DNA of 64,000 nt, taken from NCBI GenBank assembly GCA_028819195.1, contig JAPPMF010000009.1, positions 434,001 to 498,000 of the forward strand, in the 5' to 3' direction. Position numbers and translations under genes: made by a program. The stretch comes from Bin55 sp028819195. Lineage in GTDB: Bacteria; Pseudomonadota; Gammaproteobacteria; Pseudomonadales; Azotimanducaceae. The notes under the pieces are model-generated. The model worked only from the letters and a program-made list of their open reading frames with translations. It was not told the origin of the DNA and made no database searches. This document shows positions 36,708 through 46,210 of the stretch, in pieces (within the stretch, counting starts at the first letter, position 1; each line of letters opens with the position of its first letter).

Positions 36708-37280
36708 ATGAATCGAAAATTTGCGATTGGTGAAAGTCACCGGTTCGACAACGTTCACTTCGTTGAAAGCCCGAATTGCGACTCGCGGCCCGACGATACT
36801 CGAATCACTCTGATCGTGATCCACGCGATCTCACTCCCGCCCGGTGAGTTTGGTAATTACTATGTTCAAGCATTATTTACAAACACATTGGATGAAACAA
36901 CTCATCCCACTTTCGCGGACTTGGTCAATGTCAAAGTATCTAGCCACCTCTATTTGACAAGAAAAGGTCTTCTGACCCAATTCGTACCGTTCAACAAACG
37001 CGCTTGGCATGCAGGTGAATCGCGGTATCGTGGTCGCCGGAATTGCAACGACTATTCGATTGGTATTGAATTAGAAGGTACCGCAGATGTCCCCTTTACC
37101 GACTCGCAGTATTCTAATTTAGTCGATGTTATCTGTAGTCTTAGAGTAAAGTATGACGCGATTCCTCTGAGTGGAATTGTGGGTCACAATGAGATTTCTC
37201 CGGGTCGTAAGTGGGATCCAGGTCCCCAGTTCGACTGGCGTCGATTCATGGGTTTTATGCTTAATAAAAGGTCTAGTTAA
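36708..37280 (+). CDS. ampD: 1,6-anhydro-N-acetylmuramyl-L-alanine amidase AmpD
   Basis: Cytoplasmic zinc amidase that removes the peptide from 1,6-anhydroMurNAc during wall recycling, keeping AmpR-type inducers low. The 190 residues contain VIHAISLPPGEFG (first zinc His near residue 34), the acidic EL(E)GTAD segment near 125 and the GHNEISPGRKWDPGPQFDW box near 155 with the other zinc ligands. It pairs functionally with the AmpG-like permease at 42587-43978. nadC-ampD divergence is conserved in enterobacteria. Confidence 0.93.
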   Translation: MNRKFAIGESHRFDNVHFVESPNCDSRPDDTRITLIVIHAISLPPGEFGNYYVQALFTNTLDETTHPTFADLVNVKVSSHLYLTRKGLLTQFVPFNKRAWHAGESRYRGRRNCNDYSIGIELEGTADVPFTDSQYSNLVDVICSLRVKYDAIPLSGIVGHNEISPGRKWDPGPQFDWRRFMGFMLNKRSS

Positions 37281-37394
37281 TCTGCCGTAGAGGTCTTTGT
37301 CGACACAGTTTGAAACAACAACACTGTATATTCGAATATTATCCCAGAAATCCGTGAGTCTATAATCCACTACAACTTAAACCTGATTACCGGT

Positions 37395-40064
37395 ATGCCC
37401 GAGAACACTTTTTTCACGGATGAAAATCCTCAAGAGACACGAGAGTGGCTAGAAGCTTTAGAGGATGTGCTCTACCATACTAATGGTGTTAGGGCGGTGT
37501 ATCTCCTAAAGCAATTAGCATCGCGGATTGCCTACAACGGTACACCATTACCAAAACTCACAACTCCTTATAGAAATACGATACCGGTTGAATCGCAAGA
37601 GCCGTTGCCTGGAGATGCATACATCGAACGACAGATTCGCAGTATTACTCGATGGAATGCCCTTGCGATGGTAGTGAGAGCAAACAGAAAAGATGGCGAT
37701 CTTGGGGGGCATATTTCTACCTTTGCCTCGGCTGCGGCACTTTATGATGTCGGATTCAATCACTTTTTTCGAGGGCCTGACGAGAATGGTCTTGGTGATT
37801 TGATCTATTATCAGGGGCACAGCGCACCGGGTATTTATGCGCGGTCTTTTATTGAAGGACGAATTGACGAAAGTAGACTCGACAAATTTCGGCAAGAGAC
37901 AAGTGGCGAAGGGTTATCTTCGTATCCGCACCCACGGTTGATGTCTGACTATTGGCAGTTTCCCACCGTGTCGATGGGTTTAGGTCCAATTCAAGCAATT
38001 TATCAAGCGCATGTCATGAAATATCTCGATTCGCGCGGTCTAGTACCGATGGGTGATCGGAAAGTTTGGGCTTTCTTGGGAGATGGAGAATGCGATGAGC
38101 CGGAATCGTTAGGAGCATTGGCGCTCGCCGGAAGGGAACGACTGGACAATCTAATTTTTGTGGTCAATTGCAATTTACAGAGGTTGGACGGTCCGGTTCG
38201 TGGTAATGGTAAGATCATTCAAGAACTCGAAGGAGAGTTTCGCGGCTCCGGGTGGCATGTCATCAAAGTAATTTGGGGACGCTATTGGGATCCTCTCTTT
38301 GCTAAGGACAAAACCGGAAAGCTACAACAGCTACTAGATGAAACCGTGGACGGGGTATTCCAAAACTGTAAAGCTAAAGGTGCTCAGTACACACGTAAAG
38401 AGTTTTTTGGTAAGTACCTAGAGACTAAGCAGTTAGTCGCCGATATGAGCGACGCTGAGATTGAGCGATTAAATCGTGGTGGTCACGATCCATTCAAAAT
38501 CTATGCTGCCTATCACAGTGCGATTCAACAGCAGGGAAAACCTACCGTGATTCTCGCCCATACCGTGAAGGGATATGGCATGGGCGATGCAGGTGAATCG
38601 GAAAATAAAACTCATCAAGTCAAGAAACTCAATAATGATGAATTGAAACATTTTCGTGATCGTTTTAATATTCCAATCAGTGATTCTGAATTGGAAAACG
38701 TCCCGTATTACCGTCCCCCTGAGGATGGGCCGGAACTAGAGTATATTCGTGCTCGACGGCGCGAATTGGGCGGTATGATCCCGACTCGCGTGGTTTCTGA
38801 CGAACGGTTTAAGACGCCTGATTTGAGTACTTTTAAAGCTCAGATTGAAGGTACCGGGAAGCGCCAGATTTCGACGACGATGGCGTTTGTGCGAATTCTT
38901 GCGACGTTACTGCGCGATAAAGAATTTGGTGAACGAATCGTTCCGATTATTCCGGATGAAGCTCGTACATTCGGCATGGAAGGTATGTTTCGTCAATTAG
39001 GGATTTATTCGTCAGAAGGGCAACTGTATGAACCGGTAGATTCTGAAGAGTTAGCGGCTTACCGAGAATGTGAAACTGGACAGGTATTGGAAGAAGGCAT
39101 TACCGAAGCTGGATCTATGTCAGCTTGGATTGCCGCAGCCACTTCCTACAGTACCCAGTGTTACACATTAATGCCTTTTTACATCTTTTATTCGATGTTT
39201 GGTTTTCAAAGGGTGGGAGACTTAGCTTGGCTTGCCGGCGATGTCCAAGCACGGGGCTTCTTGTTAGGTGCAACTGCTGGTAGAACGACATTGAATGGAG
39301 AAGGATTACAACATCAAGATGGCCATAGTCACGTGTTGTCTAGCACAATTCCTTGTTGTGTTTCTTACGATCCTAGTTTCGCGTACGAACTCGCGGTAAT
39401 TATTCACGAGGGTTTTCGTCGAATGTTCACCGAATCAGAGAATGTTTTCTATTACATCACACTGATGAACGAAAACTACACCCACCCACCCATGCCGGAA
39501 GGTGTAGAGGAAGGGATCATTAAGGGAATTTATCTTTATAAGACCTTTGGAGATCAAAATCGGACGACTGGAAAAGTTGTAAATTTACTTGGAAGTGGAA
39601 CAATCATGTTGCAAGTGTTACAGGCTGCTGAATACTTAGTTGAGCATTACGATGTAACAGTGCACGTTTATAGTGTAACCAGTTTCACTGAATTATCGAG
39701 AGAGGGTGCTTCAGTCGAGCGTTGGAATCTCTTGCATCCTACTGAAAAGAAGCGCCTTTCGTACGTTAAAACCGTTTTGGATAACAACTTCCCTACGATT
39801 GCAGCGACGGATTACATGAAGTCACTAGCCGAATCAATTCGCGGATTTTTCGATGCGCCTTATCGGGTGCTAGGTACCGACGGTTTTGGCAGAAGTGATA
39901 CCCGCGCCATGTTGCGAAAACACTTTGAGGTCAATGCGGCTTATATCACAGTTGCTGCACTGTATGAACTAGCGCAGGTAAATGCAGTTAAACAGGAAGA
40001 AGTTGCACAAGCGATAGGCAACCTAAACCTTGATCCAGAAAAGATAGACCCACGAGAACTATGA
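37395..40064 (+). CDS. aceE: Pyruvate dehydrogenase E1 component, homodimeric
   Basis: Thiamine-diphosphate enzyme that decarboxylates pyruvate and acetylates the lipoyl groups of E2. The 889 residues match the single-chain E1 type. Marks include GDLGGHISTFASAA near residue 103, GDGECDEPESLGAL near 230 and VVNCNLQRLDGPVRGN near 255 (the ThDP-binding fold GDG...NN-like motif), and the transketolase-like middle (IPDEARTFGMEGMFRQ near 520). The stop overlaps the aceF start as ATGA. No PdhR-type regulator lies upstream. Confidence 0.97.
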   Translation: MPENTFFTDENPQETREWLEALEDVLYHTNGVRAVYLLKQLASRIAYNGTPLPKLTTPYRNTIPVESQEPLPGDAYIERQIRSITRWNALAMVVRANRKDGDLGGHISTFASAAALYDVGFNHFFRGPDENGLGDLIYYQGHSAPGIYARSFIEGRIDESRLDKFRQETSGEGLSSYPHPRLMSDYWQFPTVSMGLGPIQAIYQAHVMKYLDSRGLVPMGDRKVWAFLGDGECDEPESLGALALAGRERLDNLIFVVNCNLQRLDGPVRGNGKIIQELEGEFRGSGWHVIKVIWGRYWDPLFAKDKTGKLQQLLDETVDGVFQNCKAKGAQYTRKEFFGKYLETKQLVADMSDAEIERLNRGGHDPFKIYAAYHSAIQQQGKPTVILAHTVKGYGMGDAGESENKTHQVKKLNNDELKHFRDRFNIPISDSELENVPYYRPPEDGPELEYIRARRRELGGMIPTRVVSDERFKTPDLSTFKAQIEGTGKRQISTTMAFVRILATLLRDKEFGERIVPIIPDEARTFGMEGMFRQLGIYSSEGQLYEPVDSEELAAYRECETGQVLEEGITEAGSMSAWIAAATSYSTQCYTLMPFYIFYSMFGFQRVGDLAWLAGDVQARGFLLGATAGRTTLNGEGLQHQDGHSHVLSSTIPCCVSYDPSFAYELAVIIHEGFRRMFTESENVFYYITLMNENYTHPPMPEGVEEGIIKGIYLYKTFGDQNRTTGKVVNLLGSGTIMLQVLQAAEYLVEHYDVTVHVYSVTSFTELSREGASVERWNLLHPTEKKRLSYVKTVLDNNFPTIAATDYMKSLAESIRGFFDAPYRVLGTDGFGRSDTRAMLRKHFEVNAAYITVAALYELAQVNAVKQEEVAQAIGNLNLDPEKIDPREL

Positions 40065-41386
40065 CTTCCACTACTGTTGAAATCCCAGACTTAGGCGACG
40101 TTGAAAGTGTTGAAGTGATTGAACTTTGTATCAGCGAAGGTGTTGCAATTGAACAAGGCGATCCACTCATTGTTCTTGAATCTGAGAAAGCGTCGATGGA
40201 AGTACCCGCGCCGGTATCTGGTGTGATTGAGAAAATATTGGTTCAACTAGAAGCAAAGGTAAGTTCTGGAGATCCGATCGCGATTATTCAGCCAGCGGCA
40301 ACAGATGCATCGGTGGAAGTCGAAAAAGTGGACGCAGAAAGCGTCGAAGCAGAATCACCTGAACCTGTAGAAACACCAAAAGTTCCGCAGCCTCCTGCCA
40401 CACCGCAACCTCCCGAGATCTCAGAGTCTCCAGAGAAAGCGATTTCGCCGACTACCACTACGACTACCTCTGAGACAAGAACGACGAGTTCCAACCTATA
40501 TGCGGGACCGGCAGTTCGTAAACTAGCGCGCGAACTTGGCGTGGACCTAGGGCAAATCACAGCCACAGGTGATAAGGGACGGATTCTCAAAGATGATGTT
40601 AAAGCTTACGTTAAGCAGCGTCTTATTCAGTCTGCTTCAACCGGAACTGGCATGGGGGTTGAACTGATTCAGTTGCCGGATTTCACGAAATTCGGTGAAG
40701 TCGAGGTGGTACCTCTCTCGCGTATTCGTAAGCGGGCTGCACAGAATTTACATCGCAGTTGGTTGAGTGTGGCACATGTCACTCAGCACGACGAAGTCGA
40801 TGTGACCGAACTTGAAACATTTCGCCAAGAATTGAATCAACGCGCGCCAAAGCAAGACAGGTTAACACCGTTACCGTTTATCCTTAAAGTTTGTGCGGTT
40901 GCGTTGCAGACTTATCCACAGTTCAATTCATCTATTGATCCGAGTTATGACCATCTGATTCAAAAGAAATACTACCACTTGGGTGTCGCGGTTGACACAG
41001 ATGACGGTTTAGTCGTCCCGGTTGTGCGTGATGTTGATCAGAAAGGTATCGTAGTGATCTCTCGCGATGTAAAACGACTTGCGTCGCTCGCAGTTGAGAA
41101 AAAATTACTCCCTGACGACTTTTCGGGGGCTACCTTTACAGTGTCGAGTCTTGGATTGATTGGTGGGACAGGATTCACACCTATCGTGAACGCGCCAGAA
41201 GTGGCGATTCTTGGGGTTGGGCGGTTAACTACACGACCGATGTGGATCAAGGGGGCAGTTTCTCCAAGAAAGATGCTGCCACTATCGTTGTCATACGATC
41301 ATCGGGCGATAAATGGAGTGGAAGCTGGTCGTTTTATGCAGTTTTTGCGAGAACGACTAACCGAAATTCGCGAACTCTTACTTTAG
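40061..41386 (+). CDS. aceF: Pyruvate dehydrogenase E2, dihydrolipoamide acetyltransferase
   Basis: Core subunit that moves acetyl groups from E1 to CoA. The 441 residues have one lipoyl domain (lipoyl Lys in ESEKASMEVPAP near residue 46), a Pro/Thr-rich flexible linker, the E1/E3-binding domain (AGPAVRKLARELGVDL near 150) and the catalytic domain ending with SYDHRAINGVEAGRF. The HRxxNG form of the catalytic motif occurs in other proteobacterial E2 chains. It is translationally coupled to aceE; no lpd follows in this window. Confidence 0.96.
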   Translation: MTSTTVEIPDLGDVESVEVIELCISEGVAIEQGDPLIVLESEKASMEVPAPVSGVIEKILVQLEAKVSSGDPIAIIQPAATDASVEVEKVDAESVEAESPEPVETPKVPQPPATPQPPEISESPEKAISPTTTTTTSETRTTSSNLYAGPAVRKLARELGVDLGQITATGDKGRILKDDVKAYVKQRLIQSASTGTGMGVELIQLPDFTKFGEVEVVPLSRIRKRAAQNLHRSWLSVAHVTQHDEVDVTELETFRQELNQRAPKQDRLTPLPFILKVCAVALQTYPQFNSSIDPSYDHLIQKKYYHLGVAVDTDDGLVVPVVRDVDQKGIVVISRDVKRLASLAVEKKLLPDDFSGATFTVSSLGLIGGTGFTPIVNAPEVAILGVGRLTTRPMWIKGAVSPRKMLPLSLSYDHRAINGVEAGRFMQFLRERLTEIRELLL

Positions 41387-41393
41387 TTGCTCA

Positions 41394-42017
41394 TTAGTTG
41401 GGAATAGGGATTGGACCTAGTTCCCGAGGAACGTTATATCCTTTTATAACAGTTGGTCTTTCGGCGATTAACCGATACCATCGTTTTAGATTTGGAAACT
41501 TAGACCAGTCAACGTTGTGCCATTCCCACCGCGAAATCCAAGGCCAAGTAGCAATATCAGCAATACTATACGACCCAGCCAAATACTCATGTTCGGAAAG
41601 TCGCCGGTCGAGTACACCATACAAACGTAACCCTTCCGTCCAATATCGATTTTCGGCATAGTCCGATATACCCTTATTGAACTGTAGAAAATGATGAACT
41701 TGACCGAGCATCGGACCGACGCCACCCATTTGTAGCATTAACCATTCCAGAGTCATTATGGGATCATCTCCAAGCAACGAATTGTGTTTTTTGGCTAAGT
41801 AGTAAAGAATAGCACCGGATTCCATAACTGATCGACCAGAGGTACGTTCGACTATAGCTGGGATTTTGTTATTTGGACTGATTTTTAAAAACTCAGGGTC
41901 AAATTGTTCGTCCTTACCAATGTTGATCGGATGAACTGTATAGTCGATACCCAATTCTTCTAAAGCGATAGAAGCTTTAATCCCATTTGGTGTAGACCAG
42001 GTATATAAATCAATCAT
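41394..42017 (-). CDS. Glutathione S-transferase, Nu-class-like (YfcG/YghU type)
   Basis: The 207 residues show the thioredoxin-like N domain (IDLYTWSTPNGIKASIALEE), the NNKIPAIVE cis-Pro turn near residue 51 and SGAILYYLAKK near 68, then the helical C domain. The TPNG loop in place of a catalytic Cys or Tyr resembles YfcG/YghU proteins, which act on disulfides using glutathione. I chose the ATG at 42017, where homology begins, rather than 13 codons upstream. It is convergent with aceF and follows the adenosyltransferase gene by 17 nt on the same strand. Confidence 0.85.
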   Translation of the reverse strand: MIDLYTWSTPNGIKASIALEELGIDYTVHPINIGKDEQFDPEFLKISPNNKIPAIVERTSGRSVMESGAILYYLAKKHNSLLGDDPIMTLEWLMLQMGGVGPMLGQVHHFLQFNKGISDYAENRYWTEGLRLYGVLDRRLSEHEYLAGSYSIADIATWPWISRWEWHNVDWSKFPNLKRWYRLIAERPTVIKGYNVPRELGPIPIPN

Positions 42018-42034
42018 AGTGTTTCCGTATGGTT

Positions 42035-42568
42035 TTATTCTTTTAGGGGACGCCAAATTTCTTCTGTTTCAGCGATTGCACGGCTTAGAACGAACAAGTA
42101 ATCTGATACACGATTCAGGTAGGCACCGATACCGGATTCTCTGAGTTTTTCATCTGCATAACGCCAAAATACGCGCTCAGCGCGCCGAACCGTCGTACGG
42201 GCTAAATGAGTAAATGCCGCTGCTTTACCACCACCGGGTAACACGAACTCTTTTAGTGGTTCAAGTTTCGCATTCAATTTTTTAATGCTCTCCGTCACGT
42301 GTTGAGTCTCTCTTTGCCAATACGGCTGTATTACTTCTGTGGCTAGGGCAGCGCCGACGTCGAAAAGTCTAGATTGGATTCGCTTAAGTTCTTCGGTGAA
42401 AGGGGTGTCGATATATTGAACCAGAACACCCAATGCGCTGTTGGTTTCGTCGAGTACCCCAACTAATTCAAGAATATCACTACCCTTATCAATAGAGTGT
42501 TCGAAAGTTAATCTAGTCGAACCCTCGTCTCCAGTTTTGGTGGTTACACGACTGATGCGATTAGACAT
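42035..42568 (-). CDS. Cob(I)alamin adenosyltransferase, PduO type
   Basis: Makes adenosylcobalamin from reduced cobalamin and ATP. The 177 residues match the PduO/MMAB family: TKTGDEGSTRL near residue 10 (ATP-binding), ELVGVLDETNSALG near 35, FVLPGGGKAAAFTHLARTTVRRAER near 108-135 and LNRVSDYLFVLSR near 152. It implies that the cell uses a B12-dependent enzyme. It may share a transcript with the upstream ampG-like gene, 18 nt away, and the downstream GST. Confidence 0.93.
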   Translation of the reverse strand: MSNRISRVTTKTGDEGSTRLTFEHSIDKGSDILELVGVLDETNSALGVLVQYIDTPFTEELKRIQSRLFDVGAALATEVIQPYWQRETQHVTESIKKLNAKLEPLKEFVLPGGGKAAAFTHLARTTVRRAERVFWRYADEKLRESGIGAYLNRVSDYLFVLSRAIAETEEIWRPLKE

Positions 42569-42586
42569 CTTATGTATTCTGTTCCA

Positions 42587-43978
42587 TTATTCACTACTAA
42601 CAGTTTGTCTCTTCATGCTCCGATGTAATGGCCATAATAACATCAACGCTGGAATGACCATGAGTGCTGTCAAAACGAAAAATAGCGACCAGTTGTTCCC
42701 TAATCCTTCGACCAAGAAACCACTAAACGCGGCTAGTGTTGTGCGCCCTAGAGTGCCAATCGAAGCTAAAGCAGCGTATTGGGTGGCTGAGTGTACGCGC
42801 GAGGTATAGTGAGTGATAAAACTAACGAAAGCCATCGTCGCGATTGCTCCAGAGATCCCATCGAGTATCGTAGTCCAAAGGTAGAGTGTTTCGCTAGGTA
42901 TACCATGTTTCGCGGCATTCATGGCTATCCATGCAAACATGAGGTTAGTTGCTGCCATACCGATACCTGAAACTATAAGAGTCGGTAGGATTTTGAATCT
43001 AACAATGAACAAACCTGCAACGATAGAACCTCCCACCGTGATTGCGGTCCCCACCCATTTCGAGAGTATTCCGATTTGTTGACTTGTAAATCCGACTTCT
43101 TTGTAGAAGACAAGTGACATTCGTCCGAGAAAAGCTTCACCAAGTTTGAATGAAAACACGAACAACAGAATGAATAAAGCAAGTACGAACCCATTTCGTT
43201 TGAAAAATTCAAGCAACGCACCGAAATGGGTTCGATCAAGGAGATCTATGAATCGTTTAATCGGTGGTCGCGGCGCTCGCGCGGGTTCCTGTATACCGAA
43301 AGTGACGATCAACGCGAGTAATAAAAATAGCGCGGCGAGACCACCATAGGTCATGTTCCAGCCTAATTGATCTACCCAAAAGAGTGCAAATCCCGCAGGG
43401 ACACCAAATCCCACCCACCAACCAGCAACCTCCATCGAAGCTGCGACGCCGATTAGACGAGTTTCACTAGGTTTGATAATGTTGATTCGGTACGCTGGTG
43501 TGACAATATCAAGCGTTGCTGACGCCCAAGCAATCACCAGCAAGTAGAAAGCAAATAACGTCAGTACGGGAACGGGATCAGAATCTGGTTTGAAGACGAC
43601 GAAGAAGCTCACGCAAAAAGTGGCCGCACACATGATTAGTAAACAGAGTAGTAACCACGATTTCCAGTGTCCAATACGATTCAAGACTGGGATACGGACA
43701 TGATCAACGATCGGCGCCCAAAGCCAATTGATAGCGTATCCAGTACCTAGCAAGCTGAAGAGTCCAATCGTACTTTTCGCAACATCTAAGTCTTTCAACC
43801 AAACGACTTGACACGAAGACCATACCGCCCAAGGATAACCAGAACAAAATCCTAACAGGAAAATCCAAAGCATTCGGACATCCCAGATAAGAGGAAGTAA
43901 CTCCCAAATGGTTTGAGGTTCCTGCTTAGGATTTTGGGGTTCCACTGTCTCTGGATTGTGATTTGTGTCGTTATTCAC
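42587..43978 (-). CDS. ampG: AmpG-like muropeptide permease (MFS)
   Basis: Inner-membrane major facilitator protein of 463 residues with about 12-14 spans. The N-terminal block RMLWIFLLGFCSGYPWAVW, the VAKSTIGLFSLLGTGYAINWLWAPIVD stretch (residues about 75-101, given in part) and GHWKSWLLL match AmpG, which imports GlcNAc-anhydroMurNAc muropeptides for recycling. AmpD in the same window handles the next step, supporting the call, though other AmpG-like carriers transport different substrates. It is divergent from groSL. Confidence 0.78.
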   Translation of the reverse strand: MNNDTNHNPETVEPQNPKQEPQTIWELLPLIWDVRMLWIFLLGFCSGYPWAVWSSCQVVWLKDLDVAKSTIGLFSLLGTGYAINWLWAPIVDHVRIPVLNRIGHWKSWLLLCLLIMCAATFCVSFFVVFKPDSDPVPVLTLFAFYLLVIAWASATLDIVTPAYRINIIKPSETRLIGVAASMEVAGWWVGFGVPAGFALFWVDQLGWNMTYGGLAALFLLLALIVTFGIQEPARAPRPPIKRFIDLLDRTHFGALLEFFKRNGFVLALFILLFVFSFKLGEAFLGRMSLVFYKEVGFTSQQIGILSKWVGTAITVGGSIVAGLFIVRFKILPTLIVSGIGMAATNLMFAWIAMNAAKHGIPSETLYLWTTILDGISGAIATMAFVSFITHYTSRVHSATQYAALASIGTLGRTTLAAFSGFLVEGLGNNWSLFFVLTALMVIPALMLLWPLHRSMKRQTVSSE

Positions 43979-44105
43979 TCAAGTCTTCCTTTAAGTATCG
44001 GTATCTTCCGCCTAGATTTAAGTTCTGATACGTCGATTCTAGGGGCAATTTTTGTCGAATTTAAGCAACAATTCAATTATTTTTATTTTTTTCGTCGATT
44101 TTGAC

Positions 44106-44135
44106 TTGAAAATTTTAACTTCATCCTTACATATT
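44106..44135 (+). promoter_or_regulatory. Candidate groSL promoter
   Basis: TTGAAA (44106-44111) and CATATT (44130-44135) are 18 bp apart and lie just before the CIRCE repeat, so the operator would cover the transcription start. The same stretch also includes CTTGAA, the left half of a sigma32-type site, without a clear partner. Confidence 0.4.
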
Positions 44136-44142
44136 AGTGGAA

Positions 44143-44169
44143 TTAGCACTGTCAACCCGAGAGTGCTAA
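44143..44169 (+). promoter_or_regulatory. CIRCE operator (HrcA binding site) upstream of groSL
   Basis: An inverted repeat TTAGCACTG - 9 nt - GAGTGCTAA matches the CIRCE consensus TTAGCACTC-N9-GAGTGCTAA except for one base in the left arm. It lies 28 nt before groS. CIRCE binds the repressor HrcA, which is itself a GroEL client, so the operon should be derepressed on heat shock. hrcA is not in this window. Confidence 0.92.
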
Positions 44170-44197
44170 AATTATTCATTTAATTTTGGAGACATTC

Positions 44198-44488
44198 ATG
44201 AATATTAGACCGCTACACGACCGAATCATCGTTCGGCGTTTAGAAGAAGAAACTACCTCTTCCGGTGGAATCGTATTACCCGATACGGCCTCCGAAAAAC
44301 CGAGCCAAGGTGAAGTACTTGCTGTCGGTCCCGGAAAGACCGATGACAATGGTGTCACACACGCCGTGAGCGTGAAAGTTGGTGATCGGGTGATTTTCGG
44401 CCAATATGGTGGGAATACGGTCAAGTTTGAAGGTGAAGAACTGTTGATTTTAGCCGAAAATGAAATTTTCGGTGTAATCGAGTCTTAA
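44198..44488 (+). CDS. groS: Co-chaperonin GroES
   Basis: Heptameric lid of the GroEL folding chamber. The 96 residues begin MNIRPLHDRIIVRR and contain the mobile loop EETTSSGGIVLPDTA (about 17-31), GEVLAVGPG near 38 and VKVGDRVIFGQYGG near 61. The ATG at 44198 follows a TTGGAGA site; a TTG start 12 nt upstream would overlap that site. groL is 30 nt downstream. Both are under the CIRCE operator. Confidence 0.97.
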   Translation: MNIRPLHDRIIVRRLEEETTSSGGIVLPDTASEKPSQGEVLAVGPGKTDDNGVTHAVSVKVGDRVIFGQYGGNTVKFEGEELLILAENEIFGVIES

Positions 44489-44518
44489 TCGCACTAGAGC
44501 ATATAAGGAGAAAACAAT

Positions 44519-46156
44519 ATGAGTGCAAAAGAAGTCAAATTTGCCGACGAAGCTCGGGCAAAGATGTTGTCTGGCGTCAACGTTTTAGCTGATGCGGTAA
44601 AGGTCACTCTCGGCCCCAAGGGACGAAATGTGATTCTGGACAAGTCATTTGGGGCACCTACTGTTACCAAAGACGGCGTCTCGGTGGCCAAGGAAATAGA
44701 ACTTAAGGATAAGTTCGAAAACATGGGCGCGCAGATGGTCAAAGAAGTTGCTAGCCAGACCTCGGATGAGGCAGGGGACGGTACCACTACTGCTACCGTG
44801 CTAGCGCAAGCGATCTTGGTCGAAGGTCTAAAGGCAGTCGCAGCGGGTATGAATCCAATGGACCTCAAACGCGGAATCGACAAAGCAGTCGGCGCGGCCG
44901 TTAAAGAAATCGAAGCACTATCTACGCCGTGCGAAGACTCAACGTCTATTGCACAAGTCGGTACAGTGTCAGCTAACAGCGATACATCCGTAGGAAGTAT
45001 CATCGCCGAGTCAATGGAAAAAGTTGGCAAAGAAGGTGTGATCACTGTCGAGGAAGGTAGTGGTCTGGAGAATGAACTCGATGTCGTCGAAGGGATGCAA
45101 TTCGATCGCGGTTACCTCTCGCCCTACTTTATCAACAATCAAGATTCGATGTCGGCTGATCTCGAAGATCCGTATGTGTTGCTCTGTGACAAGAAGATTT
45201 CGAATATCAGGGATATGATCCCGATATTAGAAAATGTAGCCAAGAGTGGGAAATCGTTAATGGTTATCGCTGAAGACATTGAAGGCGAAGCATTGGCTAC
45301 GCTTGTGGTCAACAACATGCGTGGGATTGTCAAGATTTCGGCCGCGAAAGCGCCGGGTTTTGGTGATCGTCGCAAAGCGATGTTAGGAGACATTGCGATT
45401 CTCACTGGTGCGACCGTAATTTCTGAGGAAGTGGGTCTCACTTTGGAAGGAGTCACCTTAGATGACTTGGGTACCGCTAAACGGATCACGAGTACCAAAG
45501 AAAATACGACGATAGTCGATGGAGCTGGTGAGAAAGATAAGATTGAAGGTCGGATTAAACAGATTCGACAAGAGATCGACGATACTACCTCCGACTACGA
45601 TCGTGAGAAATTGCAGGAACGACTTGCTAAGTTAGCAGGTGGTGTTGCCGTGATTAAAGTTGGTGCGCCTACGGAAATCGAGATGAAAGAAAAGAAAGCA
45701 CGCGTCGAAGACGCTTTGCACTCTACTCGAGCGGCTGTTGAAGAAGGAATAGTCCCTGGCGGTGGTGTAGCTTTGATTCGTGCTTTGCAAAAGATTGATT
45801 CTTTGACTGGCGAAAATGAAGATCAGGATACAGGTATCAAGATCGCCCTTCGAGCAATGGAATATCCACTCCGACAAATCGCTCAAAACGCTGGTGGTGA
45901 ACCAGCTGTGGTAGTCGACAAAGTTCGAGAACTGGAGGGTAGTCACGGGTTCGATGGAGCGACTGGTGAATATGGAGACATGATTGCTCTCGGTATACCG
46001 GATCCAGCTAAGGTTGTACGTTCGGCGTTACAATCAGCAGCGTCGGTAGCCGGATTGATGATTACCACTGAAGCCATGGTAAGCGAATTGCCGGAAGATA
46101 AGCCCGCCGCACCGCCGGGTGGTGGAGGAATGCCAGATATGGGCGGCATGATGTAA
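44519..46156 (+). CDS. groL: Chaperonin GroEL
   Basis: Barrel-forming ATP-dependent chaperonin. The 545 residues show VTLGPKGRNVILDKSFG near residue 29, GDGTTTATVLA near 86, KISNIRDMIP near 226, VEEGIVPGGGVALIRA near 405 and the Gly-Met tail GGGMPDMGGMM. An AAGGAG site precedes the ATG. It closes the groSL operon and is followed by a strong terminator. Confidence 0.98.
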   Translation: MSAKEVKFADEARAKMLSGVNVLADAVKVTLGPKGRNVILDKSFGAPTVTKDGVSVAKEIELKDKFENMGAQMVKEVASQTSDEAGDGTTTATVLAQAILVEGLKAVAAGMNPMDLKRGIDKAVGAAVKEIEALSTPCEDSTSIAQVGTVSANSDTSVGSIIAESMEKVGKEGVITVEEGSGLENELDVVEGMQFDRGYLSPYFINNQDSMSADLEDPYVLLCDKKISNIRDMIPILENVAKSGKSLMVIAEDIEGEALATLVVNNMRGIVKISAAKAPGFGDRRKAMLGDIAILTGATVISEEVGLTLEGVTLDDLGTAKRITSTKENTTIVDGAGEKDKIEGRIKQIRQEIDDTTSDYDREKLQERLAKLAGGVAVIKVGAPTEIEMKEKKARVEDALHSTRAAVEEGIVPGGGVALIRALQKIDSLTGENEDQDTGIKIALRAMEYPLRQIAQNAGGEPAVVVDKVRELEGSHGFDGATGEYGDMIALGIPDPAKVVRSALQSAASVAGLMITTEAMVSELPEDKPAAPPGGGGMPDMGGMM

Positions 46157-46180
46157 ATTCTAAACGTTCATGATGTACAC

Positions 46181-46210
46181 AAGTGGGATCCGTTGGGATC
46201 CCACTTTTTT
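46181..46210 (+). terminator. Rho-independent terminator after groSL
   Basis: A perfect 11-bp stem (46181-46191 with 46196-46206) closes a GTTG loop and runs into a T tract (46205-46210), 24 nt after the groL stop. Confidence 0.93.

Noticed and set aside
41281..41330. AceF HRxxNG instead of HRxxDG as a possible catalytic defect
   Set aside because: Asn at this position is found in other functional proteobacterial E2 chains, so it is not unusual.
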